Shown here: one piece after another, positions 15,441-20,730 of the stretch
Numbering within the stretch: the stretch's first letter is position 1
Layout of the letters: each line of letters opens with the position of its first letter
Source: a virus
Virus record (IMG/VR): IMGVR_UViG_3300010883_014317
Coordinates: 1-25,304 of that record
Strand: one strand, 5' to 3'
Length of the DNA: 25,304 nt
Notes under the pieces: generated by a model
The model's input: the letters and a program-made list of their open reading frames with translations, nothing else
Told to the model about the DNA's origin: nothing
The model's database searches: none
Position numbers and translations under genes: made by a program

Positions 15441-15553
15441 ACTGCAATCCAACTAAGAATCTTCAATGCAATACTCTGCGATGTGTAAAATACTATCCAA
15501 GCAACCACCGCCATTACATATATCGCCAAGAAACTCCCAATGGCCTTTGCCAT
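15437..15553 (-). CDS. 38-aa single-span membrane peptide
   Basis: An open frame from ATG 15553 to TGA 15437 encodes a 38-aa peptide. The N-terminal MAKAIG is followed by a continuous hydrophobic stretch (FLAIYVMAVVAWIVFYT, about 8-24), then SQSIALKILSWIAV. The ATG comes 1 nt after the TAA of the upstream glycosyltransferase, and the stop overlaps the next GTG start as GTGA. It exactly fills the only otherwise empty 100-nt gap in this stretch of the operon. The spacing is that of a real gene, and the sequence is a plain membrane helix. It could anchor the glycosyltransferases to the membrane or act as a small lysis/regulatory peptide. No Shine-Dalgarno better than GGAGAG at 13 nt is seen, so coupling to the upstream gene is likely. 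Confidence 0.62.
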   Translation of the reverse strand: MAKAIGSFLAIYVMAVVAWIVFYTSQSIALKILSWIAV

Positions 15554-15554
15554 C

Positions 15555-16391
15555 TTATTTTCTTTCTCTCCACTCTTTATAGCTACCATACCCCCTCATA
15601 GTCTCTGGATCAAACACCGGACTCAAGTCCACATCAGCACCCGTAGTATGTAAGCAATCTCCCAAGTACCACTCAGGCAACCACTCTCGCTCTACTTGGA
15701 CTAGTGCGAGATCTGCATCTTCCGTGACGAGCCTGTCTAACGCCCATCCGTCCTGTCCTTGGTCTCTATATGCAAAGTATTTTTTTGCTATCTCATCATC
15801 AGAGGCAAATCCAAGATGTATCAATTTCCCATCATCATCGGGAAACTTTGACGTTACCGTCTGCACTTCGTCATCATTATGGTAAAAGTGTGGGAACTGC
15901 TTTTGGTGCAATTTCCCTACGGGGCGATAATGCAATTGCCCTGTGTTTTTCCAAAAAACACCGTGCCAAAGGTCATTAAATGAATTGTCAGTTCGATAAT
16001 ATTTATCCGATCTCCACAAGTTCAGATTATGAAGATGCAACAAAACTATTCCCTGACTCTCGGTCTGCTCAAGTGTCTCTACAGCCCTATCCCTATCCTC
16101 CCAATGCCTCCCCAATATAGCGTCCGTATCGAACCAACAAATCCAATCGGGAGCCATTCGCATTGCCACGGAGAGCAATTCCTGCTTGTGGTATAGCTCT
16201 CGCTGAAACTCGTTGCGGGGGCTATATAGGGTCACGCAGCCAAAGTCCTCATAGAGAGGCGAAACAAGCTCACTTGAGCCATCGTCATAGACGACAATCT
16301 CATCGCATACCCTACGCATTGAGTACAGACACTGCGACAAAAAGCCATTGTCTACATTGTTATAGTTTTGCAAGAATCCTACTATTTTCAC
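15555..16391 (-). CDS. Glycosyltransferase family 2-like
   Basis: This is a 278-aa protein starting at GTG 16391 with AGGA 7 nt upstream. KIVGFLQNYNNVDNGFLSQC (2-21) and EIVVYDDGSSE (31-41) form the GT-A nucleotide-binding region, and WICWFDTDAIL (about 83-93) provides the DxD metal motif. A tail with KYYRTDN, HLGFASDDEIAKKYFAYRDQ and EWYLGD resembles glycan-cluster GT2-like proteins that recognise specific acceptors. There is no membrane anchor. It is preceded by a 131-nt gap with an inverted repeat and followed 1 nt later by the 38-aa peptide. Confidence 0.8.
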   Translation of the reverse strand: MKIVGFLQNYNNVDNGFLSQCLYSMRRVCDEIVVYDDGSSELVSPLYEDFGCVTLYSPRNEFQRELYHKQELLSVAMRMAPDWICWFDTDAILGRHWEDRDRAVETLEQTESQGIVLLHLHNLNLWRSDKYYRTDNSFNDLWHGVFWKNTGQLHYRPVGKLHQKQFPHFYHNDDEVQTVTSKFPDDDGKLIHLGFASDDEIAKKYFAYRDQGQDGWALDRLVTEDADLALVQVEREWLPEWYLGDCLHTTGADVDLSPVFDPETMRGYGSYKEWRERK

Positions 16392-16411
16392 CGTATATTC
16401 CTAGAAGTAAA

Positions 16412-16481
16412 GAAGGGGGGAAGAATGCCCCGAAGGAACAGGCAACTGCTCATACGATACGAAAGCTCTCAACCCCCCTTC
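16412..16481 (-). other. Intergenic inverted repeat, possible structured leader or processing site
   Basis: The 131-nt gap between two glycosyltransferase genes is the largest inside the cassette. It contains a perfect 9-bp G/C-rich inverted repeat (GAAGGGGGG 16412-16420, CCCCCCTTC 16473-16481) around 52 nt. Within it a smaller imperfect stem (GCTTTCGTA ... TATGAGC on the minus strand) can form. The minus-strand stem is followed by TTTACTTC rather than a proper T-run, so it is a poor terminator. It could adjust expression of the downstream glycosyltransferase or stabilise a processed end. No convincing ORF fills the gap. Confidence 0.4.
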
Positions 16482-16522
16482 ACAGAGTACGCCCAATCAG
16501 ATCGTCCTCTTATCTGATTTCC

Positions 16523-17299
16523 CTAAACAGGCGCACTCGATTCCTCTGCCTCAAGGTCTGGAAGCCAGACATGGCCCCCTGCCCCGTACTTATCTTTTAT
16601 GTACTCCATATCTTGCCGCTTCTTGTCTCTCTCTTCTGGATCTTTAAGGGTTCGCAACATCTGTCCTTCGTGTACCCTGCGCCTCACAAGGGGAACATTC
16701 AATGCCGCGAAATTATACCGCTCAGCCACCCTAAGTAAAAACTCGTAGTCCTGTGCATGTACCATGTCTTCATTGAATGCGCCACACTCATCTATTACAG
16801 ACCTACGGAACATTACAGTAGCCGCATTTACAAAACAATGCTGTTTCAGCGCATCGAAAAAATCAGATTGAGTGGGATACTGAGCGGCGGGCCATGTGTT
16901 GGCCGTAATGGGTATCCCCTCCTCATAAGAGCAATAACTGACGCTGTAATCCTTGCCTATCATAAACTTTAACTGTTGATCTGTTTTCTTCGTAGAGAAC
17001 AAATCATCAGACGGCAACCACTGAATAAATTCCCCCGTCGATTCCTCTAATCCCCTATTCAGCGCACCAGCCACCCCTTTATTCTCTTGATACACATACT
17101 TACAAGGCACTCCAAAGTCATCAGAATACCCCTCCATGACCTCTGCCACAGACCCCTCTTGCGAAGGCACGGACCCATCATCAATAATGACTATTTCACA
17201 AGGGTATGTCTGGTGCTTCGCGCTAAGCAATGCGGCTCTTAGATATTGCTCACTCTGATTAAATGTCGGTATTATTATACTGACTACTCTATCACTCAC
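16523..17299 (-). CDS. Glycosyltransferase family 2
   Basis: This is a 258-aa protein, the most canonical glycosyltransferase here. VSIIIPTFNQSEQYLRAAL (6-24) and EIVIIDDGSVPS (about 35-46) form the GT-A donor site. NKGVAGALNRGLEESTGEF (about 74-92) leads into WLPSDD (about 94-99, the DxD-like metal site). DYEFLLRVAERY (about 183-194) is the ED/catalytic-base region and RRRVHEGQML matches the usual C-terminal end of the domain. The start GTG 17299 overlaps the nuclease gene by 8 nt with GAGGGA upstream. It is a cytoplasmic enzyme adding a sugar from an NDP donor. It heads the glycan part of the operon. Confidence 0.92.
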   Translation of the reverse strand: MSDRVVSIIIPTFNQSEQYLRAALLSAKHQTYPCEIVIIDDGSVPSQEGSVAEVMEGYSDDFGVPCKYVYQENKGVAGALNRGLEESTGEFIQWLPSDDLFSTKKTDQQLKFMIGKDYSVSYCSYEEGIPITANTWPAAQYPTQSDFFDALKQHCFVNAATVMFRRSVIDECGAFNEDMVHAQDYEFLLRVAERYNFAALNVPLVRRRVHEGQMLRTLKDPEERDKKRQDMEYIKDKYGAGGHVWLPDLEAEESSAPV

Positions 17300-17741
17300 T
17301 TAAAGTCCCTCTCACTCTGCGAATCTCTCTAAGCTCTTCAAGGTCTTTAACTTTTTTGCCGCCATCGTATTCCCACGCGTACCCCTCCTGCACCATCTCC
17401 ATATTAATAGACATTACCCCACCTAAAGACGTAATTAGCTCATCTTCTTTTTTATTCTCATACAACCAACCCAACATTCTTCCAAACTTCCCATCCTTGG
17501 CCGTTTTTATGATCAAGTCATGCCCATCACGCTTTAGGTCGTTAAGTCTTACTGTCATCCACTCAGTAGCATCCAAGCCCAACACTTTTTCCTCTGCGTC
17601 CCTCGTCCTTTTCTCTGGCGTATCTATCCCCGCCACCCTAACCCTCTGCTTCTTCAATATGCCAAACCCAAGATCTATGAGTACGTCTATTGTATCCCCA
17701 TCTACAATTTTCACAACTTGCTTCACTTTATATGTATACAT
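17292..17741 (-). CDS. Staphylococcal nuclease-like (SNase) protein
   Basis: This is a 149-aa protein. KIVDGDTIDVLID (11-23) carries metal-binding Asp. RVRVAGIDTPEKR (33-45) has R35, D40, T41 and E43, the same numbers as in the staphylococcal enzyme. KFGRMLGWLY (85-94) contains the second catalytic Arg (R88). All active residues are kept, so it should be an active Ca-dependent DNA/RNA nuclease. No signal peptide is present (MYTYKVKQVV start), so it acts inside the cell or in lysate. Host DNA/RNA degradation or clearing DNA after lysis are possible roles. It starts 18 nt downstream of the terminator of the preceding unit. Confidence 0.9.
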   Translation of the reverse strand: MYTYKVKQVVKIVDGDTIDVLIDLGFGILKKQRVRVAGIDTPEKRTRDAEEKVLGLDATEWMTVRLNDLKRDGHDLIIKTAKDGKFGRMLGWLYENKKEDELITSLGGVMSINMEMVQEGYAWEYDGGKKVKDLEELREIRRVRGTLSE

Positions 17742-17758
17742 GATTGCCTTTTTGACCC

Positions 17759-17782
17759 AAAAAAAGCGCGGATAACGCGCTT
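17759..17782 (-). terminator. Rho-independent terminator overlapping a stop codon
   Basis: On the minus strand a 7-bp G/C-rich stem (AAGCGCG / CGCGCTT, plus-strand arms 17764-17770 and 17776-17782) with a 5-nt loop is followed by seven T residues. The first base pairs of the stem share the TAA stop of the 101-aa gene. It should end, or partly end, transcription before the nuclease-glycan cassette; no clear promoter fits in the 18 nt left before the nuclease start. Confidence 0.85.
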
Positions 17783-18086
17783 AGATGTTTCCTAGCCTGT
17801 CATTAGAAGCATAAAAGATTGAGCACAACTCACTCACCTCTTCTTTTGTTAGCCCCCCATCATCATTGGCCGTTTTGTAGTTATCGACAAGCTTTGCCAT
17901 CTTGTCTAGCTCAGAGCGGACTTTTTTTCGCGTATCTTGTAAGCTGGTCGCAATGGCTGTAAGTGCCGAATCGTCGGCGTGTTCTCTTCCAAAAGAAGGG
18001 AGAGTTATATTCGATGCGGCAACCTTAAACATCCAGCCCACAACAACCCCCACCGTAAAAGACAGAATATCTATTTCGACATTCAT
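17781..18086 (-). CDS. Small N-terminally anchored coiled-coil protein
   Basis: This is a 101-aa protein. Residues 7-25 (ILSFTVGVVVGWMFKVAAS) form one membrane span. The rest is hydrophilic, with a helical segment rich in heptad-like charged residues (SLQDTRKKVRSELDKMAKLV, about 48-67) and a second helix (LTKEEVSELCSIFY). The topology (N-in, C-out single span with coiled coil) resembles inner-membrane spanins, and it lies near the endolysin. However, no overlapping outer-membrane spanin gene is visible, so this remains a guess. It ends in its own terminator. Confidence 0.55.
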   Translation of the reverse strand: MNVEIDILSFTVGVVVGWMFKVAASNITLPSFGREHADDSALTAIATSLQDTRKKVRSELDKMAKLVDNYKTANDDGGLTKEEVSELCSIFYASNDRLGNI

Positions 18087-18112
18087 TACACTTTTCTATA
18101 TATTAAGTGGAA

Positions 18113-18185
18113 GTAGGGGCATATTGCTATGCCCCTACCCATGCGTCCTATGGCGACTTCTGGCGGGTAGAAGGTTATAGGACGC
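18113..18185 (-). ncRNA. Tandem-hairpin element, possible structured RNA
   Basis: The 103-nt gap between the 54-aa and 101-aa genes holds two adjacent structures. The first is a perfect 11-bp stem (18113-18123 and 18128-18138, arm GTAGGGGCATA) with a 4-nt loop reading GCAA on the minus strand, a GNRA tetraloop. The second is a 9-bp perfect outer stem (18143-18151 and 18177-18185, GCGTCCTAT) with an inner 5-bp stem (CTTCT 18157-18161, AGAAG 18169-18173) and a purine-rich loop. Only 4 nt separate them. The minus-strand hairpin is followed by TTCCACTT, not a T-run, so it is not a simple terminator. A stable non-coding RNA, an RNase-processed leader or a protein-binding site are options. Confidence 0.45.
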
Positions 18186-18189
18186 TAAT

Positions 18190-18354
18190 TTATCTTTTAA
18201 CTTTTTCGTACTCTTCTTTTACTAGTTCCGCTATTATAATGTATATAGGCCGCCCACTTATGGCAGACAACTGCTTGACCATGCTCTTTGTTTCTTGGAG
18301 AGCATTTAGCGTGGTGAACTTGTGAGGTCTTCCGGTTTCTTTTAGCTTTTCCAT
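18190..18354 (-). CDS. Small ribbon-helix-helix-like DNA-binding protein
   Basis: This is a 54-aa basic protein starting at ATG 18354. A longer frame to 18465 would run across the divergent promoter and into the amidase gene. GRPHKFTTLNALQ (9-21) could form the beta strand and first turn, ETKSMVKQLSAISG (22-35) the first helix, and RPIYIIIAELVKEEYEK (36-52) the second. The spacing of helix, 'sG-r', helix is that of Arc/CopG-type ribbon-helix-helix repressors, which bind DNA as dimers. The divergent position next to the endolysin, with tandem repeats in the spacer, fits an autoregulated repressor. No ribosome-binding site is visible; the leader is predicted to be about 7 nt. Confidence 0.55.
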   Translation of the reverse strand: MEKLKETGRPHKFTTLNALQETKSMVKQLSAISGRPIYIIIAELVKEEYEKVKR

Positions 18355-18375
18355 TATATTACTAAATAGTTTAAT
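18347..18375 (+). promoter_or_regulatory. Predicted weak promoter for the amidase
   Basis: TTTTCC (18347-18352, 3 of 6) is 17 bp from TTTAAT (18370-18375, 5 of 6). It would start transcription near 18382, which is why the ATG at 18407 rather than 18377 is taken as the amidase start. The -35 is poor, so an activator or phage sigma factor may be involved. Confidence 0.3.
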
Positions 18376-18390
18376 AATGGAACAATGGAA
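18349..18390. promoter_or_regulatory. Divergent operator: inverted and tandem AATGGAA repeats
   Basis: TTCCATTAT (18349-18357) and ATAATGGAA (18374-18382) form a perfect 9-bp inverted repeat, and a second AATGGAA follows 8 bp on (18384-18390 after 18376-18382). The two tandem copies fill precisely the 17-bp spacer of the predicted minus-strand promoter. Repeats with 8-bp spacing are the usual layout for ribbon-helix-helix repressor dimers, and such a protein is encoded next door. Part of the repeat arises because both genes begin with ATGGAA, so some symmetry could be coincidence. Confidence 0.5.
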
Positions 18391-18396
18391 AGTCAA
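18368..18396 (-). promoter_or_regulatory. Predicted promoter for the 54-aa regulator
   Basis: On the minus strand TTGACT (18396-18391, 5 of 6 to consensus) is 17 bp from TAAACT (18373-18368, 4 of 6). Transcription would begin near 18361, 7 nt before the ATG. Confidence 0.45.
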
Positions 18397-18406
18397 GGGT
18401 GATTTT

Positions 18407-19015
18407 ATGGAAGTTGAAAAAAGATCCACTGTCCACAAGAGGGGTGTGAGGAAGCTTGAGGACATAACTCTTGCAGTCGTTCACTACACCGGAAGCATGA
18501 ACTTCCAAGGGACGCTGAATTGGTTCGGGGATGATAGATCTAAGGTTTCTGCTCAGTATGTGATCGACAGGGATGGGGGTGTAGTTGCGTACGATGACCT
18601 ATATCCTGTGATGTGGCACTGTGGGAAATCTAAATGGGAGGGGACTAAGTGGTGTAATAGGAGGGCCGTGGGATACGAACTTGTGGGGACTTTCGACAGC
18701 GGATTTACAGATAACCAGATGGACTCGCTCACTCAACTACTTTACGATGACATATTTACTACGCGCATAACCTCTATCGTAGGGCACGAGCACATATCTC
18801 CAGGCAGGAAGGTTGATCCCGGTCCAGAATTTAATTGGAGCTACATTAGAGAGTCTCACAAGGCGAATCCATTCCGCAACATGCTAAAAGAACCCATAAC
18901 ACACATAGGATCGCATCCAGTTCATTTGCCTAAAAAAACATATGAGGAAGAAGTCAGGATAGAGTCAGGCAAGGATGCGCCCTATGTGGTATGGAGGCCG
19001 ATGTTTTTTAAATAG
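18407..19015 (+). CDS. N-acetylmuramoyl-L-alanine amidase endolysin (Amidase_2, T7 lysozyme-like)
   Basis: This is a 202-aa protein and the only plus-strand gene of the window. TLAVVHYTGS (21-30) holds zinc ligand H26, SAQYVIDRDG (48-57) has the conserved Tyr, IVGHEHISPGRKVDPGPEF (124-142) has the second His (H127/H129), K135 and D137. These correspond to the H, Y, H, K and third-ligand positions of T7 lysozyme. It cuts the amide between muramic acid and L-Ala in peptidoglycan. No signal peptide is present, so it needs a holin. Residues 150-202 are a C-terminal extension without a known wall-binding motif. ATG 18407 with AAGGGTG 5 nt upstream is preferred over ATG 18377. The 3' end overlaps the convergent gene by 8 nt. 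Confidence 0.9.
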   Translation: MEVEKRSTVHKRGVRKLEDITLAVVHYTGSMNFQGTLNWFGDDRSKVSAQYVIDRDGGVVAYDDLYPVMWHCGKSKWEGTKWCNRRAVGYELVGTFDSGFTDNQMDSLTQLLYDDIFTTRITSIVGHEHISPGRKVDPGPEFNWSYIRESHKANPFRNMLKEPITHIGSHPVHLPKKTYEEEVRIESGKDAPYVVWRPMFFK

Positions 19016-19253
19016 GTGCGGGTTCCCAATCATCATAACCCTCTGAGTAAGGCCCCAAGTTGTCTAAGAAAATCCTAGCGGGACGCTCCAAACTATAAGC
19101 CTTAGTGTGACCGTCTTCCCACCTATTTACACGAACAGTTAATATTTTCCTCTCCGCGTCATCTGATTTTGGGAAGATGGGCTTGATGTCCAATATATCG
19201 AACCTTTCAGCCACCCCGCGCCTACTCTTCTTCGCCGCTTCTTGCCACTTCAT
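19008..19253 (-). CDS. Small basic protein, unknown, convergent with endolysin
   Basis: This is an 81-aa protein (MKWQEAAKKSRRGVAERFDI start) with strand-like stretches (KILTVRVNRWEDG and AYSLERPARIFL). It has no Cys or membrane segment. The ATG at 19253 has AAGGAG 12 nt upstream and lies 32 nt inside the upstream gene. The 3' end overlaps the amidase end by 8 nt, so the two transcripts converge without a visible terminator. The function is not recognised. Confidence 0.6.
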   Translation of the reverse strand: MKWQEAAKKSRRGVAERFDILDIKPIFPKSDDAERKILTVRVNRWEDGHTKAYSLERPARIFLDNLGPYSEGYDDWEPAPI

Positions 19254-19584
19254 CTTTTTCGTACTCCTTTCTATATGAGACTTCTCTAGAAGTGTGCCAC
19301 CTCAATATACGAAGTCCATTCTCTGAATTGTCAGGTGTTTGATACCTCATATGTAACCATGCCCATTGCCACTGTAGCAATGCGATAGTTATATCTTTAT
19401 CTTTTACTTTGGGTCTATTTAATTTGCATCGCATGTACTCAACTTGCTCTTCAAGAGTATCTCTGTTCTCTGGGGGCAAGGTCATCATGCCATCTACTTC
19501 ATCAAAGCAGAATGCTGTATCTGACACAGAAGAGCGCAATGCCCCAACCTTCCCTGCCTTAGATTTTGCCTTTTTAGTCTCCAT
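19222..19584 (-). CDS. Hypothetical protein of the replication block
   Basis: This is a 120-aa protein. The N-terminus is basic (METKKAKSKAGKVGALRSS). A helical, Trp-rich middle (ALLQWQWAWLHMRYQ, about 68-82) and a highly charged C-terminus follow. It overlaps the HNH-like gene upstream by 11 nt with AAGGG before the ATG, so it is translated in this operon. No enzyme motif is seen. It may be an accessory to the HNH-like or DnaB genes. Confidence 0.6.
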   Translation of the reverse strand: METKKAKSKAGKVGALRSSVSDTAFCFDEVDGMMTLPPENRDTLEEQVEYMRCKLNRPKVKDKDITIALLQWQWAWLHMRYQTPDNSENGLRILRWHTSREVSYRKEYEKDEVARSGEEE

Positions 19585-20473
19585 TCAAACCCTTACCTAT
19601 ATCTTGCTTGTTAAATGAGTAGTGGGCCGTCCAACGCACATCTATCTCATGCTTATTGTAAAACCACTCACACAGGACCAGCTTATGTCGATTCCAGAAC
19701 GTAGGGTCGCTATGCACCTCAGTGTGGAACTCCCGCGAAAGAGGGATGACAAGTGCGTCTGATCCCCCTGACCCGACACTTTGAACATGATGTGGGTCTG
19801 CCTCTAAGTCTCCAGTGATCACGCAAGCCCACTCTGGCTGAGTCTTTATCCAACGTATGTAATCTGGGTCTCCTTCTCTCTGTGGCCTTGGGAACTCTTG
19901 CATAGTTTTCTCCGCGTCTGTCAGCGTTTCTCTAAGAGCAGACCTGACTCCGACCATCTCCCCCATCTGATCATCAGACACGTTTCCGCGATTTATCTCT
20001 TCCGTTATTTGGGTGACGACATTTTCAACTTGAGCCGCCGCCCTTTCTCCTTCGGCCATAAGTTCGTGATTTTTTGAATCAGACTGCATCCCCACATTCT
20101 TGGGCAATACATTCTTCCTAATAGATGACCACGTAACACGCATCCCCTTTTGGCCCATGTCGAAAAACAAATTACGCAAATCTTGCTCAGCGGGACACCT
20201 TTCCGCAAGTCTCTTAGCCGCATACAACTGAGTCCAATAAATCCCCAACTTCTCGGCTATATTCTTTACGGTCCCCTCGCCAAATCCCTTAACTATCCAT
20301 CCCTCGGCTTCGTACTGGATATACTTGCATCCGATTTCCCAGAATCCTACAATCACCTCCTCAGCAGAAGGTTTTATTTTTCTTTGGTATATCTCATGGC
20401 ATTCTTGAACAAGGGTGGCCTCGTCCCTAACTCTTACTTCCACATCGTTGTGGGGGATAACGGTGTTTGTCAT
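19574..20473 (-). CDS. HNH-type nuclease-like protein with N-terminal helical domain
   Basis: This is a 299-aa protein. The first 100 residues, including FWEIGCKYIQYEAEGWIVKG then FGEGTVKNIAEKLGIYW, resemble helical DUF3102-type/phage DNA-associated regions with a helix-turn-helix look. The C-terminal part reads YIRWIKTQPEWACVIT, EADPHHVQS (H228, H229) and IPLSREFHTEVH (H250, H254). This matches phage HNH-like nucleases of the DUF968/Ref type ('C..tG...eaHHi...g.gg.....iPL.r.hH.e.H'). One of the usual zinc cysteines may be missing. A role in recombination, repair or packaging cuts is likely. It begins with an ATGA overlap and GGAAGG upstream. Confidence 0.72.
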   Translation of the reverse strand: MTNTVIPHNDVEVRVRDEATLVQECHEIYQRKIKPSAEEVIVGFWEIGCKYIQYEAEGWIVKGFGEGTVKNIAEKLGIYWTQLYAAKRLAERCPAEQDLRNLFFDMGQKGMRVTWSSIRKNVLPKNVGMQSDSKNHELMAEGERAAAQVENVVTQITEEINRGNVSDDQMGEMVGVRSALRETLTDAEKTMQEFPRPQREGDPDYIRWIKTQPEWACVITGDLEADPHHVQSVGSGGSDALVIPLSREFHTEVHSDPTFWNRHKLVLCEWFYNKHEIDVRWTAHYSFNKQDIGKGLNGD

Positions 20474-20730
20474 TTCTTGAGCCTTCCTATGAATTTCCCG
20501 CTTGCATCTCTTTTTGGCATCATTGTTTTTTTCCTCTGCTTAATATAAGATTTCAATGTCGAATATTCTCTTGCGTAGCAACTAAAACAAAGTGACACCC
20601 TCACAACCGCTACATGATGATCTTTACACTCTGAACATGCCCCGTTTCTCGCTCCACCAACCCTCGCACTTCTTTTGCCAAAATCCCGTTGGGTCTGATT
20701 CTTTTTCCGTACACTCCCACCCTTGCTCAT
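20470..20730 (-). CDS. Small CXXC zinc-binding-like protein
   Basis: This is an 86-aa basic protein. CSECKDHHVAVVRVSLCFSC (residues 32-51) has two CXXC pairs that could hold one zinc. The N-terminal KRSARVGGARNG and the C-terminal KQRKKTMMPKRDASGK are strongly basic and suited to nucleic-acid binding. Its start makes a 4-nt ATGA overlap with the DnaB stop, and its stop overlaps the next start in the same way. It is probably a helicase or replication accessory protein. No family is recognised. Confidence 0.7.
   Translation of the reverse strand: MSKGGSVRKKNQTQRDFGKRSARVGGARNGACSECKDHHVAVVRVSLCFSCYAREYSTLKSYIKQRKKTMMPKRDASGKFIGRLKK

Noticed and set aside
16388-16453. 21-aa open frame in the 131-nt gap (MSSCLFLRGILPPFF...)
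   Set aside because: Its stop overlaps the next GTG, but there is no ribosome-binding site, the sequence is unlike a protein and it lies across the inverted repeat.
17781-18086. Definite inner-membrane spanin (Rz)
   Set aside because: Topology fits, but there is no overlapping or nested Rz1-type lipoprotein frame, so it is kept as unknown.
18377-18406. ATG 18377 as start of the amidase
   Set aside because: It lies before the predicted transcription start and has no ribosome-binding site; ATG 18407 has AAGGGTG 5 nt upstream.
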